Assembly (NCBI RefSeq): GCF_002042885.1
Contig: NZ_MVFY01000016.1
Span: 33,825 to 97,824 of the forward strand
Origin: Citrobacter portucalensis
Lineage (GTDB): Bacteria; Pseudomonadota; Gammaproteobacteria; Enterobacterales; Enterobacteriaceae
Length of the DNA: 64,000 nucleotides
Reading direction: 5' to 3'
The position numbers were made by a program, and so were the translations under genes. The notes beneath the pieces are model-generated. The model had not been told where the DNA came from and searched no databases. It saw only the letters and a list, made by a program, of their open reading frames with translations. Shown in pieces: positions 51,830 to 61,362 of this stretch (position 1 is its first letter; each line of letters starts with the position of its first letter).

Positions 51830-52699
51830 ATGAGTAATAAGAAAAAGACACCTGACCTTCGGTGGCTACATTCACTTCCAGTACCTGATGTTGTCCATAC
51901 CACAGCCCCCCAGCTTCCTGCCCCTGTGAGCGTTTCAGGGGGACGCTGCTATTGCTGCGGTGCTGATATGAAACATCTGTTTATGTTACCGGAATCCCTG
52001 CCCTTAACCCGACTTGCGGAAGAAGCACATGATGCAAAGGCCAGACTCGTCAGAGCGAAAGATACGCTGGCTCAGCTGGCGTCCCGCCCCACGCCACAGG
52101 TACCGGCTGAATACGAAAAACATACTCGTGCACTGAAAGCCGCACAAACCGGGATGCAGCACGCATCACTTGCAGCCCGCCGCCTTGCCCTGCGCCAGAT
52201 TCCCACCGCGCTTCTGACCGATACCGGTTTACTGTCTGATACTGAATATGCTGAGTTCGAACGGCTCACGCAGCCGTTTAATCTCTGTTTTATCTGCCAC
52301 GCCTGGCATGCCCTCAACGGATTTGCTGCTGCTCAGGGGGTAATGGTCTGGTTACCGGATCTGCATCCACGTAATGTCGTCGCCCTGAACCGAAAAGCGC
52401 TGCAGGCCGTCTTCAGCAACATTCCTTACAAAATTCGGGAGGGTCGCCGGGTGCTGTCGGAATTGACCCGGCATCGATTGCCTCTGGAAGAACGTTTCGG
52501 AGGGTGGCGGCCTGCTGATTATGCCGATGCGCTTAAACGCTTCCCGCCAGTCATTCGCGATGACATGCGACAGAAAATGAATGGAGTGGCGTTGATCCTT
52601 ACACCGGATTCAGTAACGGACAGTGACGTGCTGTCAGAAATCCCGCAGAAAAAAATAGTATCGGCGCTGCCCACTGGCACCACTGTCACACAAAACTGA
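51830..52699 (+). CDS. traT: TraT-like CxxC protein of the I-type transfer region
   Basis: A 289-aa cytoplasmic protein with two Cys pairs, GGRCYCCGADM (about 43-46) and FNLCFICHAWH (about 152-155), likely to bind one zinc together. A charged coiled coil lies between them (LAEEAHDAKARLVRAKDTL). No membrane segment. Its place between traR and traU is that of R64 traT. Function unknown. It is unrelated to the F surface-exclusion lipoprotein TraT. Confidence 0.78.
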   Translation: MSNKKKTPDLRWLHSLPVPDVVHTTAPQLPAPVSVSGGRCYCCGADMKHLFMLPESLPLTRLAEEAHDAKARLVRAKDTLAQLASRPTPQVPAEYEKHTRALKAAQTGMQHASLAARRLALRQIPTALLTDTGLLSDTEYAEFERLTQPFNLCFICHAWHALNGFAAAQGVMVWLPDLHPRNVVALNRKALQAVFSNIPYKIREGRRVLSELTRHRLPLEERFGGWRPADYADALKRFPPVIRDDMRQKMNGVALILTPDSVTDSDVLSEIPQKKIVSALPTGTTVTQN

Positions 52700-52770
52700 A
52701 GCGCACCTCGTCACACAGATGCGCCATCGAGCCCATCAATACACGCCATCCTGGTGGAGTCTTCACTGCT

Positions 52771-55700
52771 ATGAATATCAACCGCCTTGTCTTCGCCATT
52801 GAAGACGTTATGAACACCTTTTCCCGTTTCACCATCTCTGCTGACTTTGTCGACTATTGCGACATTCGCACTGTGATCGGACTGGACAAACACGACCTGG
52901 AACTCAGACCCTGGCTGGAAGCACCTTATATTGGCGTAACCCATCATGGTTATTACCTCTCTGTATTTGAAATTTCCGGGGCATTGCGTGAACTATCAGA
53001 AACCGCCTCAGCCGACCATCCGGATGCGTTTGAAGGAATGATCGCGCACCTCACATCCACACTCAGTACGACCTGGAAAAATACCGGCCATAAGTTGGCC
53101 TTCATTTTTGAACGAGATCCGGAAAAAGGGCGTGACGAAGTCAGCACCATGATCGCCCCACAAAAACGCTCAATTCAGCACATCGGCATCCAGTTGGATG
53201 ACCTGCTCAATGAAAAGGTAAACGTAATTTCACCTTGGCTTGTCCGTGAGCGATGCTGGCTTGCCGTCTGGAGTTCACCGACACTGGTGAGCCATCAGGA
53301 AAGAGCAGATTTCAATACCACCGTTCGGGCTATCCAGGATAAAGCGCCGGTCGCGCGCTTTGGACAGGAGCCCTGGCGCTGGCAAATGTCTGGTCTGAAG
53401 ATCAGGCATGACAGCTTTATCTCTACTCTTGAAAAAGCACTCGTACGCGGCGGAGACGGCTTACTTGTCCGCCTGCTAGACGTGCCTGAGTTCTGTAACG
53501 AAATCAGACGTGAAACAGCACGTAACAGCACATCGGCAGCATGGCGCCCGGCACTGCCGGGGAAAGCCGCACCCTCGGGTACGCTTCAGGATGATGACGC
53601 CACGGCTCTGCTTGCTCCCTTCCTGAATTTTCAGGTTTTTGGTTGTACACCAAAAACTGAAGGTAATCTTGTGTTTGCAGAGGGACTATGGCATGGCATG
53701 GTAGCCATAACTCTGCCTCCTCAGAACCCCAGCCCCTTCAATGAACTGGTTAAACTGGTTCCACGTGCCGTTCCCTGGCGTATTCGGATCGATATAATGC
53801 CGGGTGGGATGAAGGCGCTGGGCTGGAAAAAGAATATTTCATCATTTGGACAATTTATTCCCTCCATTCGTCCTCTTTACGACGCTTTTACGCAGTTGGC
53901 TGAAACGGATGAACGAGATCCAGTTTGTGTGATGACCATTGTGGCTTCCACCTGGGGGCGTACCCGTGAAATATGCACCCGTAATCAGATGCTGCTTGAA
54001 TCAGCTATGCAGGGATGGGGAGTCTGTAACACGACCACAACCTTCGGTGATCCACGTCGGGGATGGGTAAACAGCATGCTGGCAGCGTCAGCAGGTTCAG
54101 GCCCCGTCCCGCTTTATCCGCCACTATCCCATGCGCTTTCTATGCTGCCCTTCAACCGACCAGGTTCCGTCTGGCGCGGGGAAGGTAATTTGATGCTGCA
54201 CACTGAAGACGGCTGCGCCTGGGAAGTTGGGCTGGGTTCTTCACGACAGAACAAGCACACCGAACTTGCACCAGGTGACTCAGGTCTTGGTAAGTCGGTA
54301 CTGATTAATACCCTGACGGAAATACAGGTATCTTCCGCCCAGGTTTCACTTCCCTATGTGGCGCATATCGATAAAGGGTTCAGCGCTATGGGGTTCATCC
54401 AGCTGATTCGTGACAGTCTGCCGGAGGAGCGAAAGGACGAAGCCGTCGGTATTATTCTCAGCAACGACCCGTCTAAGTCGCGCAATGTTTTCGATATCCT
54501 GTACGGTGCCCATAAGCCAGTAACGCCGGAGAAGCAATTTATCGCGTCCATGTTGATGGCCTTCTGTATAGAACCGGATAAAGGGACGCCTCCTAACCCG
54601 ACCGATACCCGGCAGATAGTGAACCGCCTGATTGATCTGGCGTTCGACATGCGCAGCGGTATTGAGCCAAACATGTTCCGGTCAAACGTAGAGCCAGAAG
54701 TGGATGAGGCACTGGAGTCATCCGGGTTGAGAGATGAGCACGATCAGGAATGGTGGACTGCGACGCCATGGTATGAAGTACGTGATCTCCTCCATGAGCG
54801 CGGGCAGTTATCCGCGGCTCAACGGGCGCACTATCAGGCAGTACCCGAACTCGCTGATATGCCAGCGCTACTACGCAGTGAGGCAATTCAGGAGAGTTTT
54901 GGCAGAGTACAGCGTGACGGTTCACAGGAGCCACTGCTGGAATACATTGAGCGTTGCATGATTCAGGCTCGTCAGGACTATCCGATGATGGCCAGTCGGA
55001 CTCGTTTCGCGCTGAACCCGAACACACGCATTATTGCCGTAGACTTAAACAACGTCGCCGGCGATAAGACTCCGGCAGGCAGACTGAAAACCGGCATAAT
55101 GTTCCTCTTTGCTGGCCACATAACAGCTGGTGATTTTACGCTTCCTCAGTATCAGGAAGAGATAGTGAAAACGGTGCCGGAAGCCTATCTCCCGGGCATT
55201 ATGCGGCGTATCAACCAACTCGACAGCGAAATGAAAACCAAAATCTACGACGAGTTACACAACGTCAAGGGCATTGATTTCATCTTCGAAGCGCTGGACA
55301 CGCAGGACAGGGAACAGCGTAAGTTTGGCATCCGCACGGTGTTAAGTACCCAGTTCCTTACCGACTACCCGAAAAGCCTGCTCGATTCTGCCAACACCCT
55401 CTGGCTGCTGCGCTACCGCCAGGAAGACATCCCTCTTTTACGGGACAGTTTTAAGATCCCCGAACACAATCTCCATGCTTTCCTGCGTATGCCAGCCGGT
55501 CCTGCTGCAGACGGTAGTGGAGTACCGATGCTGTGTATGATGCGCACGACCCAGGGCACGCTGGCGCGGATTGTCCGGTTTACGCTCGGACCGCTGGAGC
55601 TGTGGTCGCTTAACTCAGACAAAAAAGACGGTGCGCTACGCAAAAATCTCTCCGCGACGATCGGCACTGCCCGTGCCCGTCAGTTGCTGGCAGATAAGTT

Positions 55701-55824
55701 CCCACGTGGGTCTGCAAAAAAACTCATTGAGTACAGAGAGCGTAACAGTGGCGTCCGTGGTGATAAGGGTGTCATCGAACTGATGGCGGACGAAATGATT
55801 AACGAACTGGGGTATGACCTGTGA
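52771..55824 (+). CDS. traU: TraU (DotO/IcmB-like) VirB4-family ATPase
   Basis: A 1017-aa ATPase, the length of plasmid TraU. Walker A is APGDSGLGKSVLIN (about residue 510), and a Walker B-like segment follows in the C-terminal half (IDFIFEALDTQD / IIAVDLNNV). The N-terminal half (LEAPYIGVTHHGYYLSVFEISG) is the VirB4-like domain. Start 52771 is preferred over 52810 because GGTGGAG lies about 11 nt upstream. It overlaps traV. It drives assembly and transfer. Confidence 0.93.
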   Translation: MNINRLVFAIEDVMNTFSRFTISADFVDYCDIRTVIGLDKHDLELRPWLEAPYIGVTHHGYYLSVFEISGALRELSETASADHPDAFEGMIAHLTSTLSTTWKNTGHKLAFIFERDPEKGRDEVSTMIAPQKRSIQHIGIQLDDLLNEKVNVISPWLVRERCWLAVWSSPTLVSHQERADFNTTVRAIQDKAPVARFGQEPWRWQMSGLKIRHDSFISTLEKALVRGGDGLLVRLLDVPEFCNEIRRETARNSTSAAWRPALPGKAAPSGTLQDDDATALLAPFLNFQVFGCTPKTEGNLVFAEGLWHGMVAITLPPQNPSPFNELVKLVPRAVPWRIRIDIMPGGMKALGWKKNISSFGQFIPSIRPLYDAFTQLAETDERDPVCVMTIVASTWGRTREICTRNQMLLESAMQGWGVCNTTTTFGDPRRGWVNSMLAASAGSGPVPLYPPLSHALSMLPFNRPGSVWRGEGNLMLHTEDGCAWEVGLGSSRQNKHTELAPGDSGLGKSVLINTLTEIQVSSAQVSLPYVAHIDKGFSAMGFIQLIRDSLPEERKDEAVGIILSNDPSKSRNVFDILYGAHKPVTPEKQFIASMLMAFCIEPDKGTPPNPTDTRQIVNRLIDLAFDMRSGIEPNMFRSNVEPEVDEALESSGLRDEHDQEWWTATPWYEVRDLLHERGQLSAAQRAHYQAVPELADMPALLRSEAIQESFGRVQRDGSQEPLLEYIERCMIQARQDYPMMASRTRFALNPNTRIIAVDLNNVAGDKTPAGRLKTGIMFLFAGHITAGDFTLPQYQEEIVKTVPEAYLPGIMRRINQLDSEMKTKIYDELHNVKGIDFIFEALDTQDREQRKFGIRTVLSTQFLTDYPKSLLDSANTLWLLRYRQEDIPLLRDSFKIPEHNLHAFLRMPAGPAADGSGVPMLCMMRTTQGTLARIVRFTLGPLELWSLNSDKKDGALRKNLSATIGTARARQLLADKFPRGSAKKLIEYRERNSGVRGDKGVIELMADEMINELGYDL

Positions 55825-56393
55825 TGTGTTCCATCCACCTGACGCCACGCTGCCGTCGCCCGGCAAAGGGACAGGTCAGACTTTCACGCCTGATGATCGA
55901 TGTTGACGGCGTGGAGTTTGTTCTACCATCTCGTCACTTTCGTACAGACAGTGCAGTGAACTCTCGTGCTGTATACGCTACTGATCGTCGGGCTCCACAA
56001 GAAGCCTGTGGCGTTCTTCTTACGATCAAAGATCGTCCTCGCCAGTTGGTAACTACGGCCATATGGCAGGTACAAGAGCCAGGCGAACAGGTGCGAGAAT
56101 CGCGTCATGTGGTCCAGTGGCTGTTACCTGAGGATATAAGGACGGTGTTAAGTGATGATACCTGGTTATGGCCGGAGGGGGCAGAGACCCCACAACTCAG
56201 CCCAGGAGACAGGCCGGTACTGGATATTACCCCTTCAACTCACTCGCGGATCGCTCGTCGTGGGTTGACTATCATAGACACCCGCAGCCGGGAAGGACGT
56301 ATCAGCAGACGCTTTCAGACCTTCCCTCTGGTAGCCCTCGCCCCCGACCCACAGTCAACTCGCCTTCCCAACGTATTTACCCCGCTCAACTAA
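55824..56393 (+). CDS. traV: TraV-like transfer protein
   Basis: About 189 aa, starting at ATG 55824 (the traU stop is TGATG). It is a soluble beta-rich protein (MIDVDGVEFVLPSRHFR ... GVLLTIKDRPRQLVTTAIW) with no signal or membrane helix. It lies between traU and traW as traV does in R64. Role unknown. Confidence 0.72.
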   Translation: MCSIHLTPRCRRPAKGQVRLSRLMIDVDGVEFVLPSRHFRTDSAVNSRAVYATDRRAPQEACGVLLTIKDRPRQLVTTAIWQVQEPGEQVRESRHVVQWLLPEDIRTVLSDDTWLWPEGAETPQLSPGDRPVLDITPSTHSRIARRGLTIIDTRSREGRISRRFQTFPLVALAPDPQSTRLPNVFTPLN

Positions 56394-56405
56394 ATGGAGA
56401 ATTTC

Positions 56406-57608
56406 ATGATACAACGCCATCTCCCCGCGCTGGCGCTTGCCATCGCGTCCAGCCTTCCCACAGTTGCCAGTGCTTTCACCGTCAACGTGAACTCCAGTGT
56501 TCCGATAACTACTCAGGTTCTGCCTGAGATGGCCACCATCCAGGCAACGCTGGTCGAAATACTACAGATGCAGCAGGCCACCGGTACAGCAATCACACAG
56601 AATGCTGACAAGCTCGGCGCGCTGATTAATCAGGATGGACAGGCCACCCGTCAGCAAATGATTTTCAATAATGAAACCCAACGGCTGGAAGAAGCTCGAC
56701 AGAGTTTTTCGGTACCGGATTCGATCTGCAGTGATTCAGCCTCCGGCGTTGCTGCACAAAGTAAAAGTGCGTCAGGTAGTACCGCATCAAAACTCTCTTC
56801 CGGCAAAGGCGTTTCCAACTCAGCGGTGCGTAAGAGGATTTCCACTGCATCAGAAGAGCAGGCCCGCGACGCTTATGACGGTGCGAACGTGCATGCAGCG
56901 TACTGCACAGCAGCAGAATATGAGCGTTTTGGTGGGACGGGGATCTGCCCAGCCGTCAGCAAAATGCCCGGTGGTGACAGCCAAGTACGCTCGATCTATG
57001 GTGGAGCAGGACCGGAAGGGACGGCACCAGCACTGTCCTGGACACAGGAACAGACCGACGCCGCAATGGCCTACATGAAAAACACATCGCGCCCTTCGGC
57101 CGGTCGCACGCCCGGTAAAGGTGAAGTCAACACCGTAACCGGACGGACGTATGTAGGATTGCTCAACGAGTACAACGGTATCACCGATGCCGCCTCTGAA
57201 CCTCAGCTCTCGCTGATTGCCGACAGTAAGCCCAGTGAAACCACCCGTGATGCCCTGAAAGAAGCACTGCAGTCCCCTTCCGCAGCGCAGTATTTTGATG
57301 ATGTGGCTTCACCGGAGGCGAAAGCGAAAGGCTACATGAGCCAGCGAGAATTTGAATCCTTTGAGGCCGGACGTCGATATGCCAATACAGCCTATCTCTC
57401 TGACCTGCAGCAAATGAACGGAGATAACCTTATGCGCGAACTCATCCGAACCACGGCGCAGATGAACTGGCAACTTAATGACATTAAAGAGTTGATACGC
57501 AAAGGGAACGTTATCGACGGCCAGTTGCTCGCTGCCTTTGCCCGTCAGTCCTATGCCCCACGACTAAAACAACTCGAATCAGCCATGAACCAGGGAGCGG
57601 CCAAATGA
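56406..57608 (+). CDS. traW: TraW-like exported transfer protein
   Basis: A 400-aa exported protein: signal peptide (LPALALAIASSLPTVASA), a coiled segment (EMATIQATLVEILQMQQATG), a central domain with Cys (PDSICSDSAS, AAYCTAAEYERFGGTGICPAV), and a C-terminal helix (LMRELIRTTAQMNWQLNDIKELIRKG). ATG 56406 is chosen because GGAG lies 6 nt upstream, whereas ATG 56394 has none. Overlaps traX by 4 nt. Required for transfer in R64; periplasmic. Confidence 0.85.
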   Translation: MIQRHLPALALAIASSLPTVASAFTVNVNSSVPITTQVLPEMATIQATLVEILQMQQATGTAITQNADKLGALINQDGQATRQQMIFNNETQRLEEARQSFSVPDSICSDSASGVAAQSKSASGSTASKLSSGKGVSNSAVRKRISTASEEQARDAYDGANVHAAYCTAAEYERFGGTGICPAVSKMPGGDSQVRSIYGGAGPEGTAPALSWTQEQTDAAMAYMKNTSRPSAGRTPGKGEVNTVTGRTYVGLLNEYNGITDAASEPQLSLIADSKPSETTRDALKEALQSPSAAQYFDDVASPEAKAKGYMSQREFESFEAGRRYANTAYLSDLQQMNGDNLMRELIRTTAQMNWQLNDIKELIRKGNVIDGQLLAAFARQSYAPRLKQLESAMNQGAAK

Positions 57609-58147
57609 CATCTGAAAAAATAGTCTCACGAAAAAAAAGCCTCACCGGGCGTATCACCATCGGATTGCTTAGCATCTTTCTACCTGTGCAGGAAACAAAG
57701 TGGTTTCTACGATCAGCTCGACACATGACATCACGCAATCTGGAGCGAATGCGTGATGCCTTTCCTGAGCTTAACACCGACGACAAACTGCCTGCTTCTC
57801 CTGATTGGGAAAAAGCCGTTGAGGAATCCGGCTGTACTACCGAACAGCTGGATAAGGGGTATGTTAGCCAGCGCCGGCGCTGGCGATTTCTGTTCTGGCT
57901 TATGATTATACTCGTTCCGCTTGCACCACTGACAACATTCATCATCGGTGGGAGTATCACTGCACACCAGATCAGCACCTGTGTGGTGCTGTTTTCCGGC
58001 GCTGGCGTGGCGTGGTCAAAAGCGCTAATCGTAACCTATCGACTGTGGCAGTTACGCAACCGGCGTGTGAGTCTTGCTGAAGGAGGCACCTTTCAGCATT
58101 TCAGGACGGAAACACATGCCTTACGAGATTCCATTCTCGGAAAATAA
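57605..58147 (+). CDS. traX: TraX-like membrane protein
   Basis: A 180-aa protein with basic cytoplasmic ends and two membrane helices (FLFWLMIILVPLAPLTTFIIGG and ISTCVVLFSGAGVAWSKALIV). It overlaps traW by 4 nt and precedes traY, as in R64. This is the I-complex TraX, unrelated to the F pilin acetylase. Confidence 0.82.
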   Translation: MTSEKIVSRKKSLTGRITIGLLSIFLPVQETKWFLRSARHMTSRNLERMRDAFPELNTDDKLPASPDWEKAVEESGCTTEQLDKGYVSQRRRWRFLFWLMIILVPLAPLTTFIIGGSITAHQISTCVVLFSGAGVAWSKALIVTYRLWQLRNRRVSLAEGGTFQHFRTETHALRDSILGK

Positions 58148-58203
58148 CGGCCCTCTTCTGCCCCAACCGCCATCCCGGCATTCATGTTTTATCCGGAGTT
58201 ACC

Positions 58204-60366
58204 GTGAAAAATCTCATTCGTGCGCTTTGTGCAGGGCTGCTTATACCTGTTATCCCGGCACGCGCCGGTGTCACTTACGATGATATAGTCTCTGCTGCGA
58301 CCAATGCCCAGGACCTTTCCCGACAGGCTCTGGTCACTATCTTCGGCGACGTGGTGCTAGACCCTCTCGCCGCCGGTAATACCACGATGATCGGGAATCT
58401 GTTTGCGCTGTTTAACGGAATTATTGCCGTCCTTGCCGTCGTCTGGTTTGTGATTATTGGCCTGAAGCACATCAACAAAACGGGGCATCAGGGCAAGGTA
58501 TTCAGTGGCGATCGCGATATCACCAGTACACTGAGTACAGTCTCAGGATTCTTGATGATTATCCCGACAGCCAATGGCTGGAGCATGTCTCAGCTCATCA
58601 TCCTCTGGGGCGCATCGATTATGGGCGTGGGCTCTGCCAACCTGATGGTGTCCAAAGCTGCAAGTGATATTGCCAGCGGCTACTCCCTGACGGTGCAGCC
58701 CACCCAGGCCTCGACCCGTACATCTGCACGCGGTATTTTTGAGATACAGCTGTGCAAATACGCCATCAATACGGCACTGGACGATTACAGCAGCACTGCC
58801 AATTCCACCACAGCAAAAATGACTGAGAGATTCGGTTCGTCTGGAGGAAATTATACCTACCGGGTCACGAACGGCAGTGGAGTGTGTGGCACAGCAACAA
58901 TTCCGGAACAACAGAAATCAGGCTCCTCGTCTGGCTCTGGGAGCTTCTTTAATCCCTTCAGTAATAGCGACACACGTGAAGTCGTGGACGCACAAAACAA
59001 AGCGATGGAAGCCATGATTCAGGATATGGATAGCGCTGCCAGCGAGTTTGTTACAGGATTTATGAATAAGCGAACGACCGGAAACGGCACACTCCCGGAT
59101 ATAGAAACGCGCATTCAACGAGCTGCCAACAACTATGAACAAACAGTACAGCGTGCGCTGCCGGCACAGAGTGAGCAAAATGGCATTCAGGATGCTGTCA
59201 GGAATTACCTCGATACATACGGCTGGGCGTCTCTCGGCGCCTGGTATCAGACTTTCGCAACGGCCAACCAACGCCTGACTGAAGTTGCCAGTCGCGCACC
59301 GGCGACCAGTGGGATGTCCTCTCTAGGGGAAATTGGCAGCGGAGAACTTTTCAGTGCAGTAATGAGCGCATACAGAACTCAATTGCAGAATTCGAGTTAC
59401 AGTCCGGCGTTGGGGACCACTATCTCAAACGATGAACAAACGGCAGTAGATGGGAATGATCCAAATAGTTATTTCATGAAAACTGTCGGTGGGCCCATGC
59501 AGAGGTTAACCAACTACTTAGCAACTTCATTAAGTGGAACAGGTTCTGTAAATGGGCAAGTTAACCCGCTTATTAAGATGAAAAATGTAGGCGATTACAC
59601 GTTTGGAGCTGCCGAAGGCACATTAACTGCATACACAGCTGTTCGAATCATTGCAGCTGCTGGGGAAGGAAGCTTGGTAGGTAAAGCGCTAGATTTATCT
59701 ACCGGCACAGTCAGCGCGATTAATAAAGGTCTGGATGCTATATCTCCAGCAATATACTTCCTGCTGCTGCTCATGTTTACGGCTGGGTTTACCTTATCAA
59801 TCTACTTACCGTTTATACCATTCATTTTCTGGATGACAGGGATTGGAAACTGGATTGTCAGTGTTCTTGTTGGCTGTGCTGCAGGCCCTCTGTGGGGAGC
59901 TACACATCTAGGTACTTCACAGGATCGAGGTAGTCGTGCTGCGTACGGCTATATCTACTTGATCGACACGATGATACGCCCAACCCTCATGGTGTTTGGA
60001 TTCTTTTTCGCATCTGTCGCGATTATAGCTGTAGGTACAATCTTACACGCATTGTTCGGAGCAGCTCTGGTCAATGTTCAGGCAAATTCTTTGACCGGAG
60101 TTTTCAGTCTTGTTGGATTCTTAATGATTTATGCACGCCTGTGTACAGCACTGGTATCCAGTATGTTTGCATTACAGGCATATCTACCGGACTACGTGAT
60201 TTCATTCTTGGGCGGAAGGGATGCAGCCAATACCCTTGGCAGTATGGCTGGCTCAGTGAAAGATATGTTTATAGCCGGTGGGAGAAATATACGCCATACC
60301 CCTGGAGTTAATACAAAGGGTATGAATGGCCCCGATGGAACAAATAATGATGGAATCAAAAGTTGA
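58204..60366 (+). CDS. traY: TraY (DotA-like) polytopic membrane protein
   Basis: A 720-aa protein with a signal peptide (IRALCAGLLIPVIPARAG), membrane helices near 60-80 and 115-135, a large periplasmic loop (about 150-450) and four to five C-terminal helices (YFLLLLMFTAGFTLSIYLPFIPFIFWMTG). Matches DotA/TraY. GTG 58204 with GGAG upstream. In R64 TraY is the target of ExcA. The 3' third (from about 59380) is AT-richer than the 5' part, continuing into excA, suggesting allelic exchange of the exclusion module. Confidence 0.92.
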   Translation: MKNLIRALCAGLLIPVIPARAGVTYDDIVSAATNAQDLSRQALVTIFGDVVLDPLAAGNTTMIGNLFALFNGIIAVLAVVWFVIIGLKHINKTGHQGKVFSGDRDITSTLSTVSGFLMIIPTANGWSMSQLIILWGASIMGVGSANLMVSKAASDIASGYSLTVQPTQASTRTSARGIFEIQLCKYAINTALDDYSSTANSTTAKMTERFGSSGGNYTYRVTNGSGVCGTATIPEQQKSGSSSGSGSFFNPFSNSDTREVVDAQNKAMEAMIQDMDSAASEFVTGFMNKRTTGNGTLPDIETRIQRAANNYEQTVQRALPAQSEQNGIQDAVRNYLDTYGWASLGAWYQTFATANQRLTEVASRAPATSGMSSLGEIGSGELFSAVMSAYRTQLQNSSYSPALGTTISNDEQTAVDGNDPNSYFMKTVGGPMQRLTNYLATSLSGTGSVNGQVNPLIKMKNVGDYTFGAAEGTLTAYTAVRIIAAAGEGSLVGKALDLSTGTVSAINKGLDAISPAIYFLLLLMFTAGFTLSIYLPFIPFIFWMTGIGNWIVSVLVGCAAGPLWGATHLGTSQDRGSRAAYGYIYLIDTMIRPTLMVFGFFFASVAIIAVGTILHALFGAALVNVQANSLTGVFSLVGFLMIYARLCTALVSSMFALQAYLPDYVISFLGGRDAANTLGSMAGSVKDMFIAGGRNIRHTPGVNTKGMNGPDGTNNDGIKS

Positions 60367-60427
60367 GATGTGGACATCTATCCAGTAGTGCTATAATATT
60401 GATTGAAATACCTAAGGAGGGTTGACT

Positions 60428-61060
60428 GTGAAAGATAGATTCCCTAAATGGTGGCTTCCATATTATGTAGTCAGAACTCTATTCTTGCGGTTCGGAGTTA
60501 TTACATTAGTTTTACTTGCTCCGCTATTTACTTTATATGTATCGAGCGGGGATTATGTTATTGGAAGTGACTATATTTTTCTCTTTAGTCTTTGGTTTAT
60601 GCTGTTCGCCCCATTCATCATAAATTACGGCATAGCCAATAATCGTAAAAAAAAGATCCTTGCTGTTATTGAGAAAATCAAGGATACAGGGCACTTCAAG
60701 CCGGACATCAACTCAGAAGGCTGGCTCTTCTGGCAAAGTACCTATCTGGGTTTCGACTTCCAGCAAGGAACGTTTTTGTACATCAGAATCTATCCTGGCA
60801 ACGTTATGGATGTCATTGGTTTCGATGCTTACAGCCTTACCCGTACAGAGGTTGAAGACTCAAAGCTGCGCCTGTTCACAAAGTTTACATCGTTGCCGAT
60901 GATTCTTATTGATACCGGCGCTGCATCCAGTATTGCTAACCATTTGCACGCAATGAACAATAAAGGATACAGCTATAACTTTAACTTCAATGATGTCGTG
61001 AATAAAAAACGTGCCGAGATCGAAGTTCTGACAGGACTACCAGTTCCCGTTCTTGCCTAA
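60428..61060 (+). CDS. excA: ExcA-like entry-exclusion protein
   Basis: A 210-aa protein with two N-terminal membrane helices (FGVITLVLLAPLFTLYV, YIFLFSLWFMLFAPFIINYG) and a cytoplasmic domain. It lies between traY and trbA, as excA does in R64 and IncL/M plasmids. GTG 60428 has a perfect AAGGAGG 7 nt upstream; the TTG at 60422 is too close. AT-rich, unlike trbA. It should block entry from donors with a matching TraY. Confidence 0.8.
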   Translation: MKDRFPKWWLPYYVVRTLFLRFGVITLVLLAPLFTLYVSSGDYVIGSDYIFLFSLWFMLFAPFIINYGIANNRKKKILAVIEKIKDTGHFKPDINSEGWLFWQSTYLGFDFQQGTFLYIRIYPGNVMDVIGFDAYSLTRTEVEDSKLRLFTKFTSLPMILIDTGAASSIANHLHAMNNKGYSYNFNFNDVVNKKRAEIEVLTGLPVPVLA

Positions 61061-61083
61061 AACACATCTACTCCCCTCCAATA

Positions 61084-61113
61084 AATAGCCGGTTTAATTA
61101 CCGGCTATTTTTA
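61084..61113 (+). terminator. Intrinsic terminator after excA
   Basis: AATAGCCGGT and ACCGGCTATT form a strong stem with TTTTTATT following, 25 bp past the excA stop. It ends the long tra-excA transcript before trbA. Confidence 0.9.
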
Positions 61114-61362
61114 TTAAAGTAGATCATTGCCCTGAAAATTCACTCTAAAACAGATAATGATAATTAAAACCACAATCTGACTCCTTATTGATTATTACTC
61201 AAATAAAGGGGATCCATATCAGATCCACAATAATTTAATTTTTAACCAATCAATATATTTTCACCTTCCGTTGCCATCAGTAAACACGCCTACAGACTTT
61301 AGATAAGTCCATGCGTTGTTGCCCTTTTTTATTCAGTTAGTCTTCATCTTGGGAGTTTATCC
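61114..61362. other. AT-rich region before trbA
   Basis: About 250 bp with no gene. It is AT-rich from 61140 to 61260 and presumably contains the trbA promoter because a terminator precedes it. No operator repeat is evident. Confidence 0.35.
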
